From NCBI RefSeq assembly GCF_001411555.2, contig NC_049903.1:11714362-11778361 (forward strand): a DNA stretch of 64,000 nt, read 5' to 3'. Position numbers and translations under genes: made by a program. The stretch's first letter is position 1, and every line of letters begins with the position of its first letter. Below are positions 46,229 to 56,792 of the stretch, piece by piece. This stretch comes from Juglans regia. Its lineage: Eukaryota; Streptophyta; Magnoliopsida; Fagales; Juglandaceae. The notes under the pieces were generated by a model that did no database searches, was not told the origin of the DNA, and worked only from the letters and a program-made list of their open reading frames with translations.

Positions 46229-47960
46229 TTCTTCACCTTTTTACTAATGGTTAAATATGTATGGGTGGATAATGCTGGTACTGGATATGTTATGTGTTCG
46301 GTAAATTGGTTGATGGAAACTCTCTGTGTCTGTCTGTGTCTGTGTCTCTCTCTATCTATCTATCTATCTATCTCTATCTATGTGTTTAATCTCTATCCAT
46401 CTCTATCTCTATCTTTCAGGCACAAGTGTGCACTCATACATGCTGGATGTGGCTCAACATGCAGTACAATTTGCCTTAACGATTAAAAAATGCAGAGATT
46501 TCTTCTCTAGAAGTGCAAGGGAAAACCTCAATTTTCCTCCTCATCCCCACTCCCAAATATGAAAAAGAAAATCCTCAGTTTTCCTGTTGTAGGTGCTGAA
46601 AGTGCTCCTGTTCTAATTATCAACGTTCAATAATGTTCTTCAATGATTCATCTTAGGTGAACCAGTTCCAATCTCATGCCAGAAATGATGACTATAAAAA
46701 AAAAACAGAAACAGTCTCTAATGTGATTTTTTTTCGAGAGAATAGTTCTGCCATAATGGAATGAATGAACTGCTTCTAACATGCAAGATAGATATGCCTC
46801 TTTGGCAATGCTACTTGTGCTAGATTCCAGTCTAGACATATATTTTATCTGTCCGGGAGCAAAGGATTATAACAGATCATTGATTTTTTTTTTTTAAATA
46901 TATTAGTGAGGATTTTATAAAAGAGAAATTTCAATACTAGTTACTTGTTAGTATTTTTTTAATAATATTTATTTCTGACAGTTGCTTTTCTTATCGTTAC
47001 TCGCCTTTTTCTTAATTGGTAATCTTTTCAACGTTGTCTTAAACAGGCTTGTAATAAAGTTGCCGTTACTTTGGGTATTAACTTGACTTGAAAAGAGCGA
47101 GATTTTCGTACTTCAGTACAAATTGATTTTTTTTAAATGTTAATTTTATTATAATTTTTTATTATATTACAATGTATTTCACCAATATTACTTGTGTGCT
47201 GTTCTTGCTTTTAAATTGTGTACGTAGGCCAATTAAAAGACTATAGGTTATTAATCCCTATGCAGTTGCTCACTTTTGTACTCTTCTTCTCTTTTCTGTT
47301 CTTTCTGATTCTTGGTCACAAATTAGGAATATAACTTATGAGTAACCCCACACCACACTGTTGGTTTTCTTTACTGCCATACCACTGTAGCATTGGCATT
47401 CTCTGTGTAATGGTTTATGGTGCTTAATGTAATCCAACTGTTTGGGCAGAGTAATGGCGGTATTATAATTTATTCTATGATCAATATCCGAGAAATAGTG
47501 CACACCAGAACTAAATACACATTCTTAAATGTGCCAGTTTCAGCAATTAATGGAAGTGTTTTGAATACAACTCTTTCTTGATATACACTTAATTAGCTTA
47601 TGAGAAAAATCTTCTAGCAGGCCGCAGTGTTAACCCCTTAAAAACACTCGCCAATAACAAATCGCCACGTCATCCACCCATGAGAGAAAGCCTGAGGCGC
47701 ACAATACAGAATCCCCCTCTTTCGGATTCAAAAACCATCCCTCTCCTTCCCATTCAAAACCCATGCTTCGCACCCTCTCTCCCTTGCAAAACAGTCGTGA
47801 CCCACGGATGATAGAGCCAGCCGCGGTCTGCTTGGTTGTACAGGGATTCCATTGATTATATATAAAAAAAAAAAAATGCTATACACATAGTAAACATCAA
47901 CCATGGAAGATGATAAACCAGACAAAATTTCATATGATAAAAATTGATAACCCACAAGCA
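46229..47960. other. Downstream region of the zinc-finger gene; no further gene
   Basis: It includes the presumed 3' UTR and a (TCTA)n/(TCTG)n-like array at about 46318-46420. Small frames such as 46648-46839 have no recognisable domain. No transposon ends were identified. Confidence 0.5.
46346..46380. repeat. (TCTA)n microsatellite
   Basis: Tetranucleotide tract 'ctatctatctatctat' and neighbours, within or just after the zinc-finger gene 3' UTR. Confidence 0.85.
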
Positions 47961-47984
47961 TTCGTTGTAGAAGTCGAATACTGA

Positions 47985-48421
47985 CCAATGCAAGCCAGGG
48001 CTTTCTGCACCCAAAATGATGTAGTGTCCTGTTGAAAACAGAAGAATGCAGATTTGCCGGACTAGCTTCTTTCTGAAACTCCTCCAAAAGCTTAGTAGGT
48101 TCAAATTGAACATTCTCCCCAAATTCAAACACACCCGTCTCCTTCAAAATGGTCAAATCCCTGTAACTCCTACCATTTCATTTTCAAATGAAGCCCTTGA
48201 CTTTTCAACCATTGAACCAGGCAGAAACATCTGGAAGAGCACCACAAAGAATAGAGACACGACCATTATACAAATCCATAGGAGGCAATCTAGCTTCTTG
48301 AAAAGCAAAAACCTTGAGAACCTCGATCTGGGTCTCTGTAAAAATCTCGGTTGTACCAGTTGAGTTAGAGCGGAAAAGGTTGTCTCTCTCTTTGATGGAA
48401 TCCCGTTTCCAGATACCCCAT
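47985..48421 (-). pseudogene. Broken first exon of a family-1 glycosyltransferase-like gene
   Basis: From an ATG at 48421, minus-strand translation in three frames gives consecutive blocks that I recall from the N-terminus of plant glycosyltransferase family-1 proteins like At5g04480/At4g01210. They are 'IPSKRETTFSALTQ', 'RPRSRFSRFLLFKKLD', a signal-anchor helix 'WICIMVVSLFFVVLFQMFLP', 'LKETGVFEFGENVQFEP' and 'NRTLHHFGCRKPWLALV'. Such proteins are Golgi type-II membrane enzymes. Frameshifts lie within the first ten codons and near 48145, with a stop (TGA) at the second. After 'LALV' the similarity stops and no further exons follow leftward. It is a dead fragment. The family assignment is from memory and unverified. 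Confidence 0.6.
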
Positions 48422-49148
48422 TCAGAATATGAGTTTTGTTACGTAATTTCTATCTATCGTACTTCACATTTTATATTTTTTTAAAATTTTAATATTTTTT
48501 AAAAATTTATTATTTTTTAATTATTTCAATTTTTTTTGCGAAGCCAAAGCTAGTGTTTTCAGAATATTGAACGACGACATTTTCAATTTTGTCATGTGTG
48601 ATGCTGCTTATTGCTTAGGTGTCCAATTTTCATTGGAGGGCGTTAAACCCCTAAGAACGGCCCATCCGTTCCAAAGCAGAACTGTTATCTTATAGCTCTT
48701 CCTTTATATTTGTTGCACCTTTTTTTTCCTTTTTTTTAACCTAGATTTTTAGATTGCATGGTTGTTGATTTGACTTTTTGGCATCAGATTCCTTCTATCA
48801 TGCTGGATTCTTAAAATGTATTGGTTACACAACGCAGCACTTTAAACCGTCGAGCCCCTTTGTAATTCAGTCAGCAGACCTCTACATCCTCTATTCCTAG
48901 AATACCATCATCTAAAGATGATGCTTTTTTTGAAATTCAAATCTCAAATTATTTACTTTGATTTTTATCAAAGCTAAGAAGGTATGTAATATTTAGCATA
49001 CTGAAAAAACGAAAAGTGGCAATGCAATGATAATGCGCTACTTTCAGAAAACCTCCTCACCTTAACATGTGGAATCATGTCAATAGAGAGTACCTATTCA
49101 GAATCCTTGGAAAACAAATTAAGTGCTTCAAGTGTATGATGTTCTACA
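48422..49148. other. Gene-free stretch
   Basis: AT-rich, with a T/A foldback-like segment at about 48440-48540. No coding sequence or clear transposon end. Confidence 0.45.
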
Positions 49149-49665
49149 TGTTGTGAAATGTTGTGTAAAACACACACACCAACGGTGAAAAATAAAGTAG
49201 AAGCAAGCATGATCAAGCACGCGACACACAATATACGTGGTTCGGCAAATTGTCTACGTCTACAGAGTTGCAGAAATCTTATTAACCAGAGGAGATAATG
49301 ATCACTCAATCTCAACTCACACTTTTTAGAATTTTTTGCTCTCTCACACAATATACACTCACTAAACAATTGTTCTCTTTCAAAATATGTTGAAATTCGT
49401 ACAAAACAAGTCCAATATGATATATATATATATATATATATAGCAAACGACGCTAAAAACCCTAATCTGGTAAATCTGCATTCTTCGCTCGAGCAGCATG
49501 TCGAGCGTGCATCGAGCGAACACTAGGGTTTGTGTCTCGCTCAAACTCATTATCACGAGGGACTCAAGTAAACTCATGGGTTGAGCTTCGTTCGAGCGCA
49601 CGTCAAGCAAACACTCTATTTCTCAATTTTTAGTTCCAAAACGAGTCTCCACATATACCCCAACA
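49149..49665 (-). repeat. 3' LTR of the minus-strand copia element
   Basis: On the minus strand it starts 'tgttggggtatatgtgg' and ends '...catttcacaaca', that is TG...CA. It contains a (TA)n array at about 49420-49442. Repeated 'cgagcg' and 'gctcgag' phrases lie in its GC-richer part. Confidence 0.8.
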
Positions 49666-49751
49666 ATCTCCTACTTGGAAACTGGGTCTCCACATGCCAG
49701 CCAATATTTCTTGCCAAGTCCTATAATCTCTACAGCTCACAGCTTCCGTCT

Positions 49752-51016
49752 TCAAGCTAGAAGACGCACAGAAGTCAAGCCCGACTTCAGTCTTCTACAT
49801 ACATCACCCTTAGAAAGCACATCTACTGGACGACTCACAACCCCCAGTGCAGTAGGCGTATCTGGTCTTGAACCGATCTTGGCAATCTTAGCCAACTTTC
49901 CTAAGCTTTCATGAGGAATGACAAAGCTGATTCCTTTTGGCTTCCTCACATGTTTCTCGCGATCAAGTCTGCCTTTTTCCACTCTTGTATTTCCCTGCAC
50001 ATCACTGGACCTTGATGTTAAATACAACGAGTTAGATCTCTTACTATGTGTTAAGACCAGCGTACCCTTAGTGATCTTCCAAGCTCCTCCAGAGAATGCT
50101 ACTGTAAAATTGTTGTCATCAAGTTGTTTCATAGAAATCAGATTTTTCTTTAGATCTAGAACATGTCTGACTTACTATAAATTCCACACTCTTCTGTTTG
50201 GAAGTGTAATGTGCACATCACCCACTACATCTAGTGCCTCTCCATTAGTCTCATATATCTTTTTAAAATCACCAGTAACATAATTCTGCATGATTTCTCG
50301 TTGTGAGGTGCTATGAAATAAAGCCCCTGAGTCCAACACCCAATCATCAATCAGACTGTGCACTGTAAGAAGTAAAGCATCATGAATTTCTTCTGTCACT
50401 ACATTCACCACATCATCCTCAGCACTTTATTGATTCCTGCAGTTTTTCTTAATATGGTTCGGCTTGCCACAACTCCAGCACGTGATCTGCTGCCCAGATC
50501 TCGTCTTACTTTTCTCTCTGCTCTTGGAGTTTGATCTGTCATGTTATCTGTCCCGATTGTCAACATTTAGGGCAGATCCTGAACTTGAGAACTCACTTGA
50601 GTCTCTCATATGTACCTTTTCAGCAAGGATCATGTCACTTATTTCATCTTGTCGGTTGAACTACTCATAGCCATCCTCATGGCCTCTCAACTATTTGGCA
50701 ACGATGTCAACAAAATCAATGCTCTGATCGCATCATCAAACTCAATTTTTACAAAAGATAATTGATTTGTGATCATATTAAATTCATTCAAGTGTTGGGC
50801 TACAGACATACCTTCCGATATCTTCAGATTGAATAATTTCTTCATCAAGTGCACTTTATTGTTCGCTGACGATTTTTCATAGATACCTGACAAAGTCGTC
50901 ATGAGATCCACCGTGGTTCTCTCCTTACTAACATTGTGTGCCACTGTTCTAGGTGAGGTCAGCCGAACAAGCCCTAAAACCTGTTGATCTAACAGGGTCC
51001 ACTCAGTATTATCCAT
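49752..51016 (-). pseudogene. copia gag-protease polyprotein remnant
   Basis: Blocks in order on the minus strand: a UBN2-type gag segment at 51016-50687 ('LMTTLSGIYEKSS', 'VAQHLNEFNMITNQL'); a CCHC zinc knuckle 'CWSCGKPNHIKKNC' at about 50484-50443; a protease with its active-site 'DDWVLDSGALFHST' near 50350; and GAG-pre-integrase with 'GGAWKITKGTLVL' at 50132-50000. The frame then continues into sequence typical of a far C-terminal region, implying an internal deletion. Gag packages the RNA and the protease matures the polyprotein. Several stops and frame changes separate the blocks. Confidence 0.8.
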
Positions 51017-51178
51017 GTTTTCCGCTTCTTTCCCAACAGTGAAAGTTGAAGCCTCTTCCCATAGAGATAGTCCTCGATCTGCATCTTCTAATACCCAAAA
51101 TCAGTGTCGTTGAACTTCTCGATCCCGGGTACGTTCACTTTATCTCTAGCCATCATTCTCTTTCATATTCGACCTTGA

Positions 51179-51190
51179 CTCTTGATACCA
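51179..51190 (-). other. Primer-binding site of the copia element
   Basis: Minus-strand 'tggtatcaagag' lies 2 bp inside the 5' LTR. It matches the 3' end of initiator tRNA-Met, the usual copia primer. Confidence 0.75.
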
Positions 51191-51192
51191 GT

Positions 51193-51812
51193 TGTTGTGA
51201 AATATTGTGCAAAATATATGCACCAATGATGACAAATAAAGTAAAAGCAAATACGATCAAGCACACAATGCACAATATACGTGATTCGGCAAATTGCCTA
51301 CGTCCACAGAGCTGCAGAAATCTTATTAACCAGAAGAGATTACAATCACTCAATTTCAACTCACACTCATTAGGGATTTTTGCTCTCTCACACAATATGC
51401 ACTCATTAGACAATTGTTCTCTCTCAAAATATACTGAAAGTCGTACAAAACAAGTCAACTATGACATATATATAGCAAACGGCGTTGGAAACCTTAGTCT
51501 GGCAAAATTTGTGTTCTTTGCTTGAGTGGCGTGTTGAGCGCGCATGGAGCAAACAACATTGGCTCAAGCAGGGTGTCGAGCGGTGGTTGAGCGGGGGTCA
51601 AGCAAACACTAGGATTTGTGTTTCGCTCGAGCTCACTATCGCACGGAACTCAAGCGAACTCATGAGTTGGGCTTCACTCAAGCCATTGTTGAGCGCACGT
51701 CAAGCCCACTATCGAGCGCACATCGAGCGAATTCAAGGGTTGAGCTTTGCTCGAGCGCACTTTGAGTGCACATCAAGCAAACACTCTATTTCTCAATTTT
51801 CAGCCCCAAAAC
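51193..51812 (-). repeat. 5' LTR of the minus-strand copia element
   Basis: It aligns with 49149-49665 over most of its length. It is about 100 bp longer because the 'gagcgcac/cgagcg' block is expanded. Its outer end lacks the final 15-20 bp seen in the other LTR, so the boundary is approximate. Confidence 0.7.
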
Positions 51813-52545
51813 ATGCTATTCATGTAAGTCATTGTGGATCTTGCTTTCCAAGATTTTGGAGAAAATACATTTTGCACTCCAGATTATGAAAATTGATATA
51901 GTGCACCTTCCAACCACTAAAGCCTGGCAAATAGCACTCTTGTTCAATTTTTCCTGTTAAAGAGTGCATCTTTTAACTTCTTCTTCTTTTTTTGTCTTTT
52001 TGTTTTTGTTTTTTTTGTTTTTTTGTGGATGGTGCAATGTTAATTTTGATAATTTGGAGTGCGAAGTGTAAAACACTTGATAATTGGAGGCTGAAAAGTG
52101 TTTTTTTTTTCCAAGATTATTATTGTTGGAAGCTTATTTGTTTATGGAAAGAATTTGATCAAGCTTCTGCTTGTTGTTATTGTATAAAGGAATTACTTTC
52201 ATTGAGAGTTTTTGGCCATTACCTGCAAATTTGGAGATTCTTGGTAATAATTTATGACTTCTAAAGATGTGGAGCAAATTACTTGCTTTTTAGAATCTAT
52301 TGCGAACTAAGCTACACTGCACACATCATTTGAGATGTTGCTAATCCTTTTTGGATGCTGTAAAAACTGGAAGAGACATAACAATAGCGAATGCACATTC
52401 ATCATGAAGCAGAAGATCGTGATGGTTCTATTTTGCTAGTAATCTGATTGGTGAACATCCAAGCAGAACTCGAGAATATATTGTGATGTGACAAGATCAA
52501 TTAGGCATCTGGCTTTTGTGTCATATGCCATTGAGGAAACTCTAC
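51813..52545. other. Gene-free stretch between transposons
   Basis: It contains T-rich runs at about 51980-52030. A 90-codon frame at 51992-52264 is low-complexity at its start with no recognised domain. I see nothing else I can support. Confidence 0.45.
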
Positions 52546-52553
52546 TTGAAGAT

Positions 52554-53200
52554 TGGAGGTGGTAATATGTAACACGACCTGTGAATCTAATACGAACACG
52601 ACACAAAATTAACTGGTTTGAGTTTTATATAAATAAATAAACGAGTTGACCACTAGTTAATACATGATTAATAAATAGATCAATAACGGGTCAACCCACT
52701 TAATTTAAAATCAACTTGTAATAACACGTTTAAATTTTATTATTGTCGGAATGTAATTTTGGAAATATGCTCACATTTGTTATTTTAAGGTTTGTAATAT
52801 TGGTTTTATTATAGGTTAAAATTTGGAAAGTATTTGTTTTTGTTAGTAGCTAGTCTTATTATTTTTTGTTAGATATTGTGACTACTAATAAATATAGATT
52901 TGAACTTTTATGTAAAATTATGTTAATCAGGTCAAGTGGATTATGCGTGTTTGTTCAACTAATTTAAATGAAACAGGTTGAAAAGACTCGTGTCGTAATA
53001 ACATATTTCTAATTAATTATTAAATAGGTAAAAAATGTGTCACGACATGAAGACCCATTATTTAAATGGGTCGGGTTATGGTTTGAAAGTTTGACACGTT
53101 TAGCTTAACCGATCGGGTTCGGATTGACCTATATAGTAGAATACATATGACTTGATCACATGATACGAACATGACTCACAAACACGAATTGCCACCAGTA
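52554..53200. mobile_element. hAT-type non-autonomous element, 647 bp, 8-bp TSD
   Basis: The left end is 'tggaggtggtaatatgtaac'; the right end on the minus strand is 'tactggtggcaattcgtg'. The 8-bp flank 'ttgaagat' is duplicated exactly (52546-52553 and 53201-53208). Subterminal repeats are 'cgaacacgacac', 'gatacgaacatgac' and 'cgggtca'. A truncated relative is at 13345-13708. It is non-coding. Confidence 0.88.
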
Positions 53201-53567
53201 TTGAAGATAGGCAAAACTCTTGGAGCTCGTACATAATGGAAAGATATGGGTTGCTTACAAACCCCTTGAATTATTGCTAATGAGTTTGCCTATATATTCG
53301 TAAAGGTTACACTAGTTCTGCTTAACCATCGAATTACTCTTGAGCTACACACACACATCCAGAAGATGCAAAACCTAGATGTAGTCTTTGCCTTCTTATA
53401 TTGTATTCAAACAGTAAAATTATTGATTAAACATGCTGTATTGCTAGCCGCTAGGTGCACCTGCAAAGATCTTCTCTTATTTTGCTATATCACATACGTT
53501 AGGCATTTGTTGACACATGAGGCATGATTACTATTTAAAAGCAAACTCACATATTATTATCGATTAA
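53201..53567. other. Gene-free stretch
   Basis: Nothing supportable; short AT-rich spacer between a hAT-type element and the copia LTR. Confidence 0.45.
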
Positions 53568-53746
53568 TATTACAATTTATAATTGGTGTATTATTTTTTA
53601 TTGTTAAGTGTTATATTTAACTATGTCCTTAAATGTAATTACTAGTAATCCTTTTACTTTACTCTTTGTAAACAGTATAAATACCCTTGTATTATTTTAC
53701 AAATTGATTCAATTCAAAAAGTATTTTTACAACATATCCTTTCTTA
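53568..53746 (+). repeat. 5' LTR of the plus-strand copia element
   Basis: It matches 59120-59297. It contains a TATA-like 'agtataaatac' near 53679, followed by 'cccttgtattattttac'. Confidence 0.85.
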
Positions 53747-53749
53747 TTA

Positions 53750-53757
53750 TGGTATCA
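53750..53757 (+). other. Primer-binding site of the copia element
   Basis: 'tggtatca' lies 3 bp inside the 5' LTR and matches the 3' end of initiator tRNA-Met. The match weakens after 8 bases. Confidence 0.65.
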
Positions 53758-53810
53758 TTTTTTTTTTCTAAACTTCTATACGCTTCTACAACCTTCTTTT
53801 TTTTCCTCTA

Positions 53811-54443
53811 ATGGCTCCAACGCACTCTTCCTCTTCCTCTTTGATGGAAGAATCTTCTAGTCCCTTCTTCCTTCATCTTAGAGATAGCCTTGGTATTGTT
53901 CTCATTACTCAGTCTCTTAATGGTGACAACTATAACTCTTGGTCTCGATTGATGCACATGGCCTTATTTGCGAAGAATAACTTAAGATTCGTTGATGGAT
54001 CTATTCTCAAACCTTCCAATCCGACAGATCCAACACTTGCTTCAGGGATGCACTGCAATAATATGGTAATTTCCTGGATTATTAACTCTGTTTTGTCTGA
54101 AATTTCTACTAGTATTCTCTATATAAATACAGCATATGAGATTTGGAATGATCTCAAGGAGCGATTCTCTCAAAAGAATGGCCCCTGTATTTTCCAGATA
54201 CAAAAGTCAATTTTAGCTCTTTCTCAAGGCCAGTTGTCTATTAGTGACTACTTTACCAAGCTGAAAGGACTCTGGGATGAGTTAATCAATTACAAACCGA
54301 TTCTTGTTTGTTCTTGTGGTGCTATTCAAACACTCAATTCTTATGTTCAACAAGAACATATTCTTCCATTTCTTGTTGGCTTGAATGGATCCTATGCCTC
54401 TATTAGGGCTCAGACTCTCTTAATGGAGCTATTGCCTCCTTAA
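53811..54443 (+). CDS. copia gag protein (uninterrupted frame)
   Basis: A 210-codon open frame starts at the first ATG after the primer-binding site. It shows the copia gag N-terminal block 'LITQSLNGDNYNSWSRLMHM', then 'SWIINSVLSEISTSILY', 'AYEIWNDLKERFSQKNG' and 'ISDYFTKLKGLWDELINYK', as in RE1-type elements. Gag coats the retrotransposon RNA in virus-like particles. The frame stops at TAA just before the deletion junction. The CCHC knuckle is lost, so it is unlikely to be a working polyprotein even though this part is open. Confidence 0.8.
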   Translation: MAPTHSSSSSLMEESSSPFFLHLRDSLGIVLITQSLNGDNYNSWSRLMHMALFAKNNLRFVDGSILKPSNPTDPTLASGMHCNNMVISWIINSVLSEISTSILYINTAYEIWNDLKERFSQKNGPCIFQIQKSILALSQGQLSISDYFTKLKGLWDELINYKPILVCSCGAIQTLNSYVQQEHILPFLVGLNGSYASIRAQTLLMELLPP

Positions 54444-56111
54444 CATAATTCTTTTGTTGAGCGTAAACATCAACATATCTTAAACACGGCTTGGGCCTTA
54501 ATGTTTCAATCAAATTTGCCTCTTCTTTTTTGGGGGTGATGCCATTCTCACAGCTACTCATCTCATAAACAAATTACCTACACCCATATTAGGCAATAAA
54601 TCACCTTGTGAGCTACTTTTTCAATCCCCCCCCCCCCCACACACACTTATGCTCGTCTTAGAACTTTTGGTTGCTTTTGTTTTGCATCTTCTTTACTTAG
54701 ATCACGGTCTAAGTTTGATCCTAGAGCAAGGCAGTGTATATTTCTTGGTTATCCATTTGGCATAAAGGGTTATAAGCTCCTATATCTTGCTACAAAAGTC
54801 ATTTTTTATTCAAGACATGTTTTTCTTGAGCAATTTTGTATCTCCTTACAAAACCTCTCTTTCCTTACATTTTGTATCTCCTTCTAACTCAACTTCAATG
54901 CCTTCTCATTCTGTTCCATTGCTCTTTCCTAGTCACACATCAACATTTGAACAACTTATTGTGCCTTCAACTGTGTCATTACCCACTGCTGAGGAATCCT
55001 CTCCTGCAGATACAATTGTACACAATGTTCTCATTTCATCACAAACACATACAAATTCTGAACCAGTTTTTCCACCCACAAATTCTCAAGCAGTTTCCCT
55101 CCCAATCCGTAAATCATCTAGACTTCAAGGAGCTCCTAGTTATTTGCAACATTATAATGGCAACTCTCTTACTACGCACTCTTCATCAAATTCCACAGGT
55201 TCTGTTCCTATACCAGTAGGTACTCAATATGATATTGATCATTTGTTTCTTATCATCGTTTATCTCCTAAACATAAATCCTTTGCTTTAGCTATTACTGC
55301 TGATATAGATTCTGAGTTTTATCATCAAGCAGTCAAGCACTCTCATTGGAGAGATGTTATGTCTGCTGAGATCGTAGTCTTAGAAAATAATAATACATGG
55401 ACTGTTACCTCTTTGCCTACTAACAAAAAACTCATTGGATGTAAATGGGTCTATAAAATCAAATATAGAGCTGAAGGCTTTATTGAATGTTATAAGGCGA
55501 GATTGGTTGCTAATGGGTATACCCAACGTGAAGGTTTGAATTATTCTGAAACCTTTTCATGTGTGACAAAAATGGTTACCGTTCGCACACTTCTTGCTAT
55601 TGATGTTGTTCAAAATTGGTTTTTTATTCAACTTGATGTGAATAACGCTTTTTTAAATGGTGATTTACTAGAGGAAGTCTGCATGACTTTACCTCCTGGT
55701 TTTCATACTAAGGGGGAGTCTAAAATGTGAAAATTAAAGAAATCCCTTAATGGATTGAAGCAAGCATCCCATCAGTGGTTTTCCAAGTTCTCCAATACTC
55801 TTCTTGAACTTGGTTTTAACCAGTCCAAAGCTTACTATTCTTTGTTTACACGTTCAACTGGTGATTCCTTTATTGCACTCCTTGTGTATGTCGATGATAT
55901 CTTGATTGACAGTAATAATTTACATGTTGTTGATCATTTAAGAGAAACCCGTAGCCCAGTGGCGCACCCAGCCCCCTCATTTTTACTGTCTTTTTCGAAA
56001 TTTTTGTAATACCAGGTGTTGGTCTGTAACCACTGTATTCCTCCGCCATAAGTGATGGCTATTAATAAAATTTGGGAAGGGGTCACTCATGGACAGGTGA
56101 ACCTCGGCTCT

Positions 56112-56149
<38 letters not shown>

Positions 56150-56792
56150 TTGCTGGACACCAAGTTTAAGTTGAAGGATCTTGGACAGCTTAAATACTTC
56201 CTTTTTTCAATCTCCTCAAAGTATTTATTTGTGCCAACGCAAGTATGCACTTTAAATAGTCCAAGATGTTGGGTTTCTTGGTGCTAAACCAACATCTTTT
56301 CCTATGGAGCAGAATCTGAAACTTAGTCAAGACAGTGGTGTTTTATTAGATGATCCTACTATTTTTTGAAGATTAAATAGTAGGCTCTTGTATCTTACCA
56401 TTACAAGACCTAATCTCACTTGCTTTGTCCATTGGCTTAGTCAATATATGGATAAGCCACGTGAGTCTCATTTGTAGGTAGCCTATCGTATTTTACAGTA
56501 TATAAAATCTACTCTAGGTCATGGTTTTATTTTTTCCAACTGACTCTCCTCTTCAGATTAAAGCTTTCACAGATTCTAATTGGGGTTCCTGTCCTAATAT
56601 TCGAAGATCTGTCAGTGGTTATTGCATTTTTCTTGGCGATTCATTAGTCTCTTGGAAATCCAAGAAACAACAAACAGTTTCTCGTTCATCTGTAGAGGCT
56701 GAATACTGTTTGATGGCCACTACAACTTGTGAAATTGTTTGGCTTCTTACCTTACTTTCATATTTTCGAATTTCTCATTCTAATAGTGCTCA
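54444..56792 (+). pseudogene. copia pol remnant (integrase C-part, reverse transcriptase, RNase H)
   Basis: Directly after the gag stop the same frame reads '[14 protein letters not shown]', which belongs to integrase, so about 1.3 kb of the usual polyprotein (knuckle, protease, integrase core) has been deleted. After a 1-base shift near 54535: 'ATHLINKLPTPILGNKSP', '[18 protein letters not shown]', the proline/serine linker and reverse transcriptase from about 55320 ('NTWTVTSLP', 'KWVYKIKY', '[13 protein letters not shown]'). A TGA lies at 55728-55730, then the catalytic '[10 protein letters not shown]'. After the SINE: 'LLDTKFKLKDLGQLKYF', and RNase H 'FTDSNWGSCPNIRRSVSGYC', 'SRSSVEAEYCLMA'. 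The RNase H C-terminus is beyond the gypsy segment at 58920-59060 ('HTKHIEPDCHFIWDKLQAG'). Multiple stops make it non-functional. Confidence 0.85.
55949..56146 (+). mobile_element. SINE with LINE-like 3' tail and long poly-A
   Basis: About 200 bp are inserted in the reverse transcriptase frame. The 5' end 'gtagcccagtggcgcaccc' fits a tRNA-derived pol III A box. The 3' half contains 'cctccgccataagtga' and 'taataaa', also found in the 3' UTR of the LINE at 6825-7450. It ends in an A-run of about 30 (56117-56146). I could not define a target duplication because it merges with the A-run, and the B box is not obvious. Confidence 0.65.

Larger units (their letters stand above)
49149..51812 (-). mobile_element. 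Ty1/copia retrotransposon with large internal deletion
   Basis: Two LTRs (49149-49665 and 51193-about 51812) flank 1.5 kb of interior. Orientation is minus: the right LTR is the 5' LTR, followed by a primer-binding site, gag, zinc knuckle, protease and GAG-pre-integrase. A jump into C-terminal pol-like sequence and a purine-rich tract next to the left LTR follow. Integrase core, reverse transcriptase and most of RNase H are absent. LTR copies differ by many substitutions and indels, so the insertion is old. I could not define a target duplication. Confidence 0.85.

Noticed and set aside
47728..48156. Treating the 142-codon minus-strand frame as an intact gene
   Set aside because: Only its first half resembles a glycosyltransferase N-terminus; the second half is unrelated and the true start is upstream in other frames.
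55949..56146. Reading the SINE 5' end as a functional tRNA gene
   Set aside because: Only an A-box-like stretch is present; no B box or cloverleaf, and it ends in a long A-tail.
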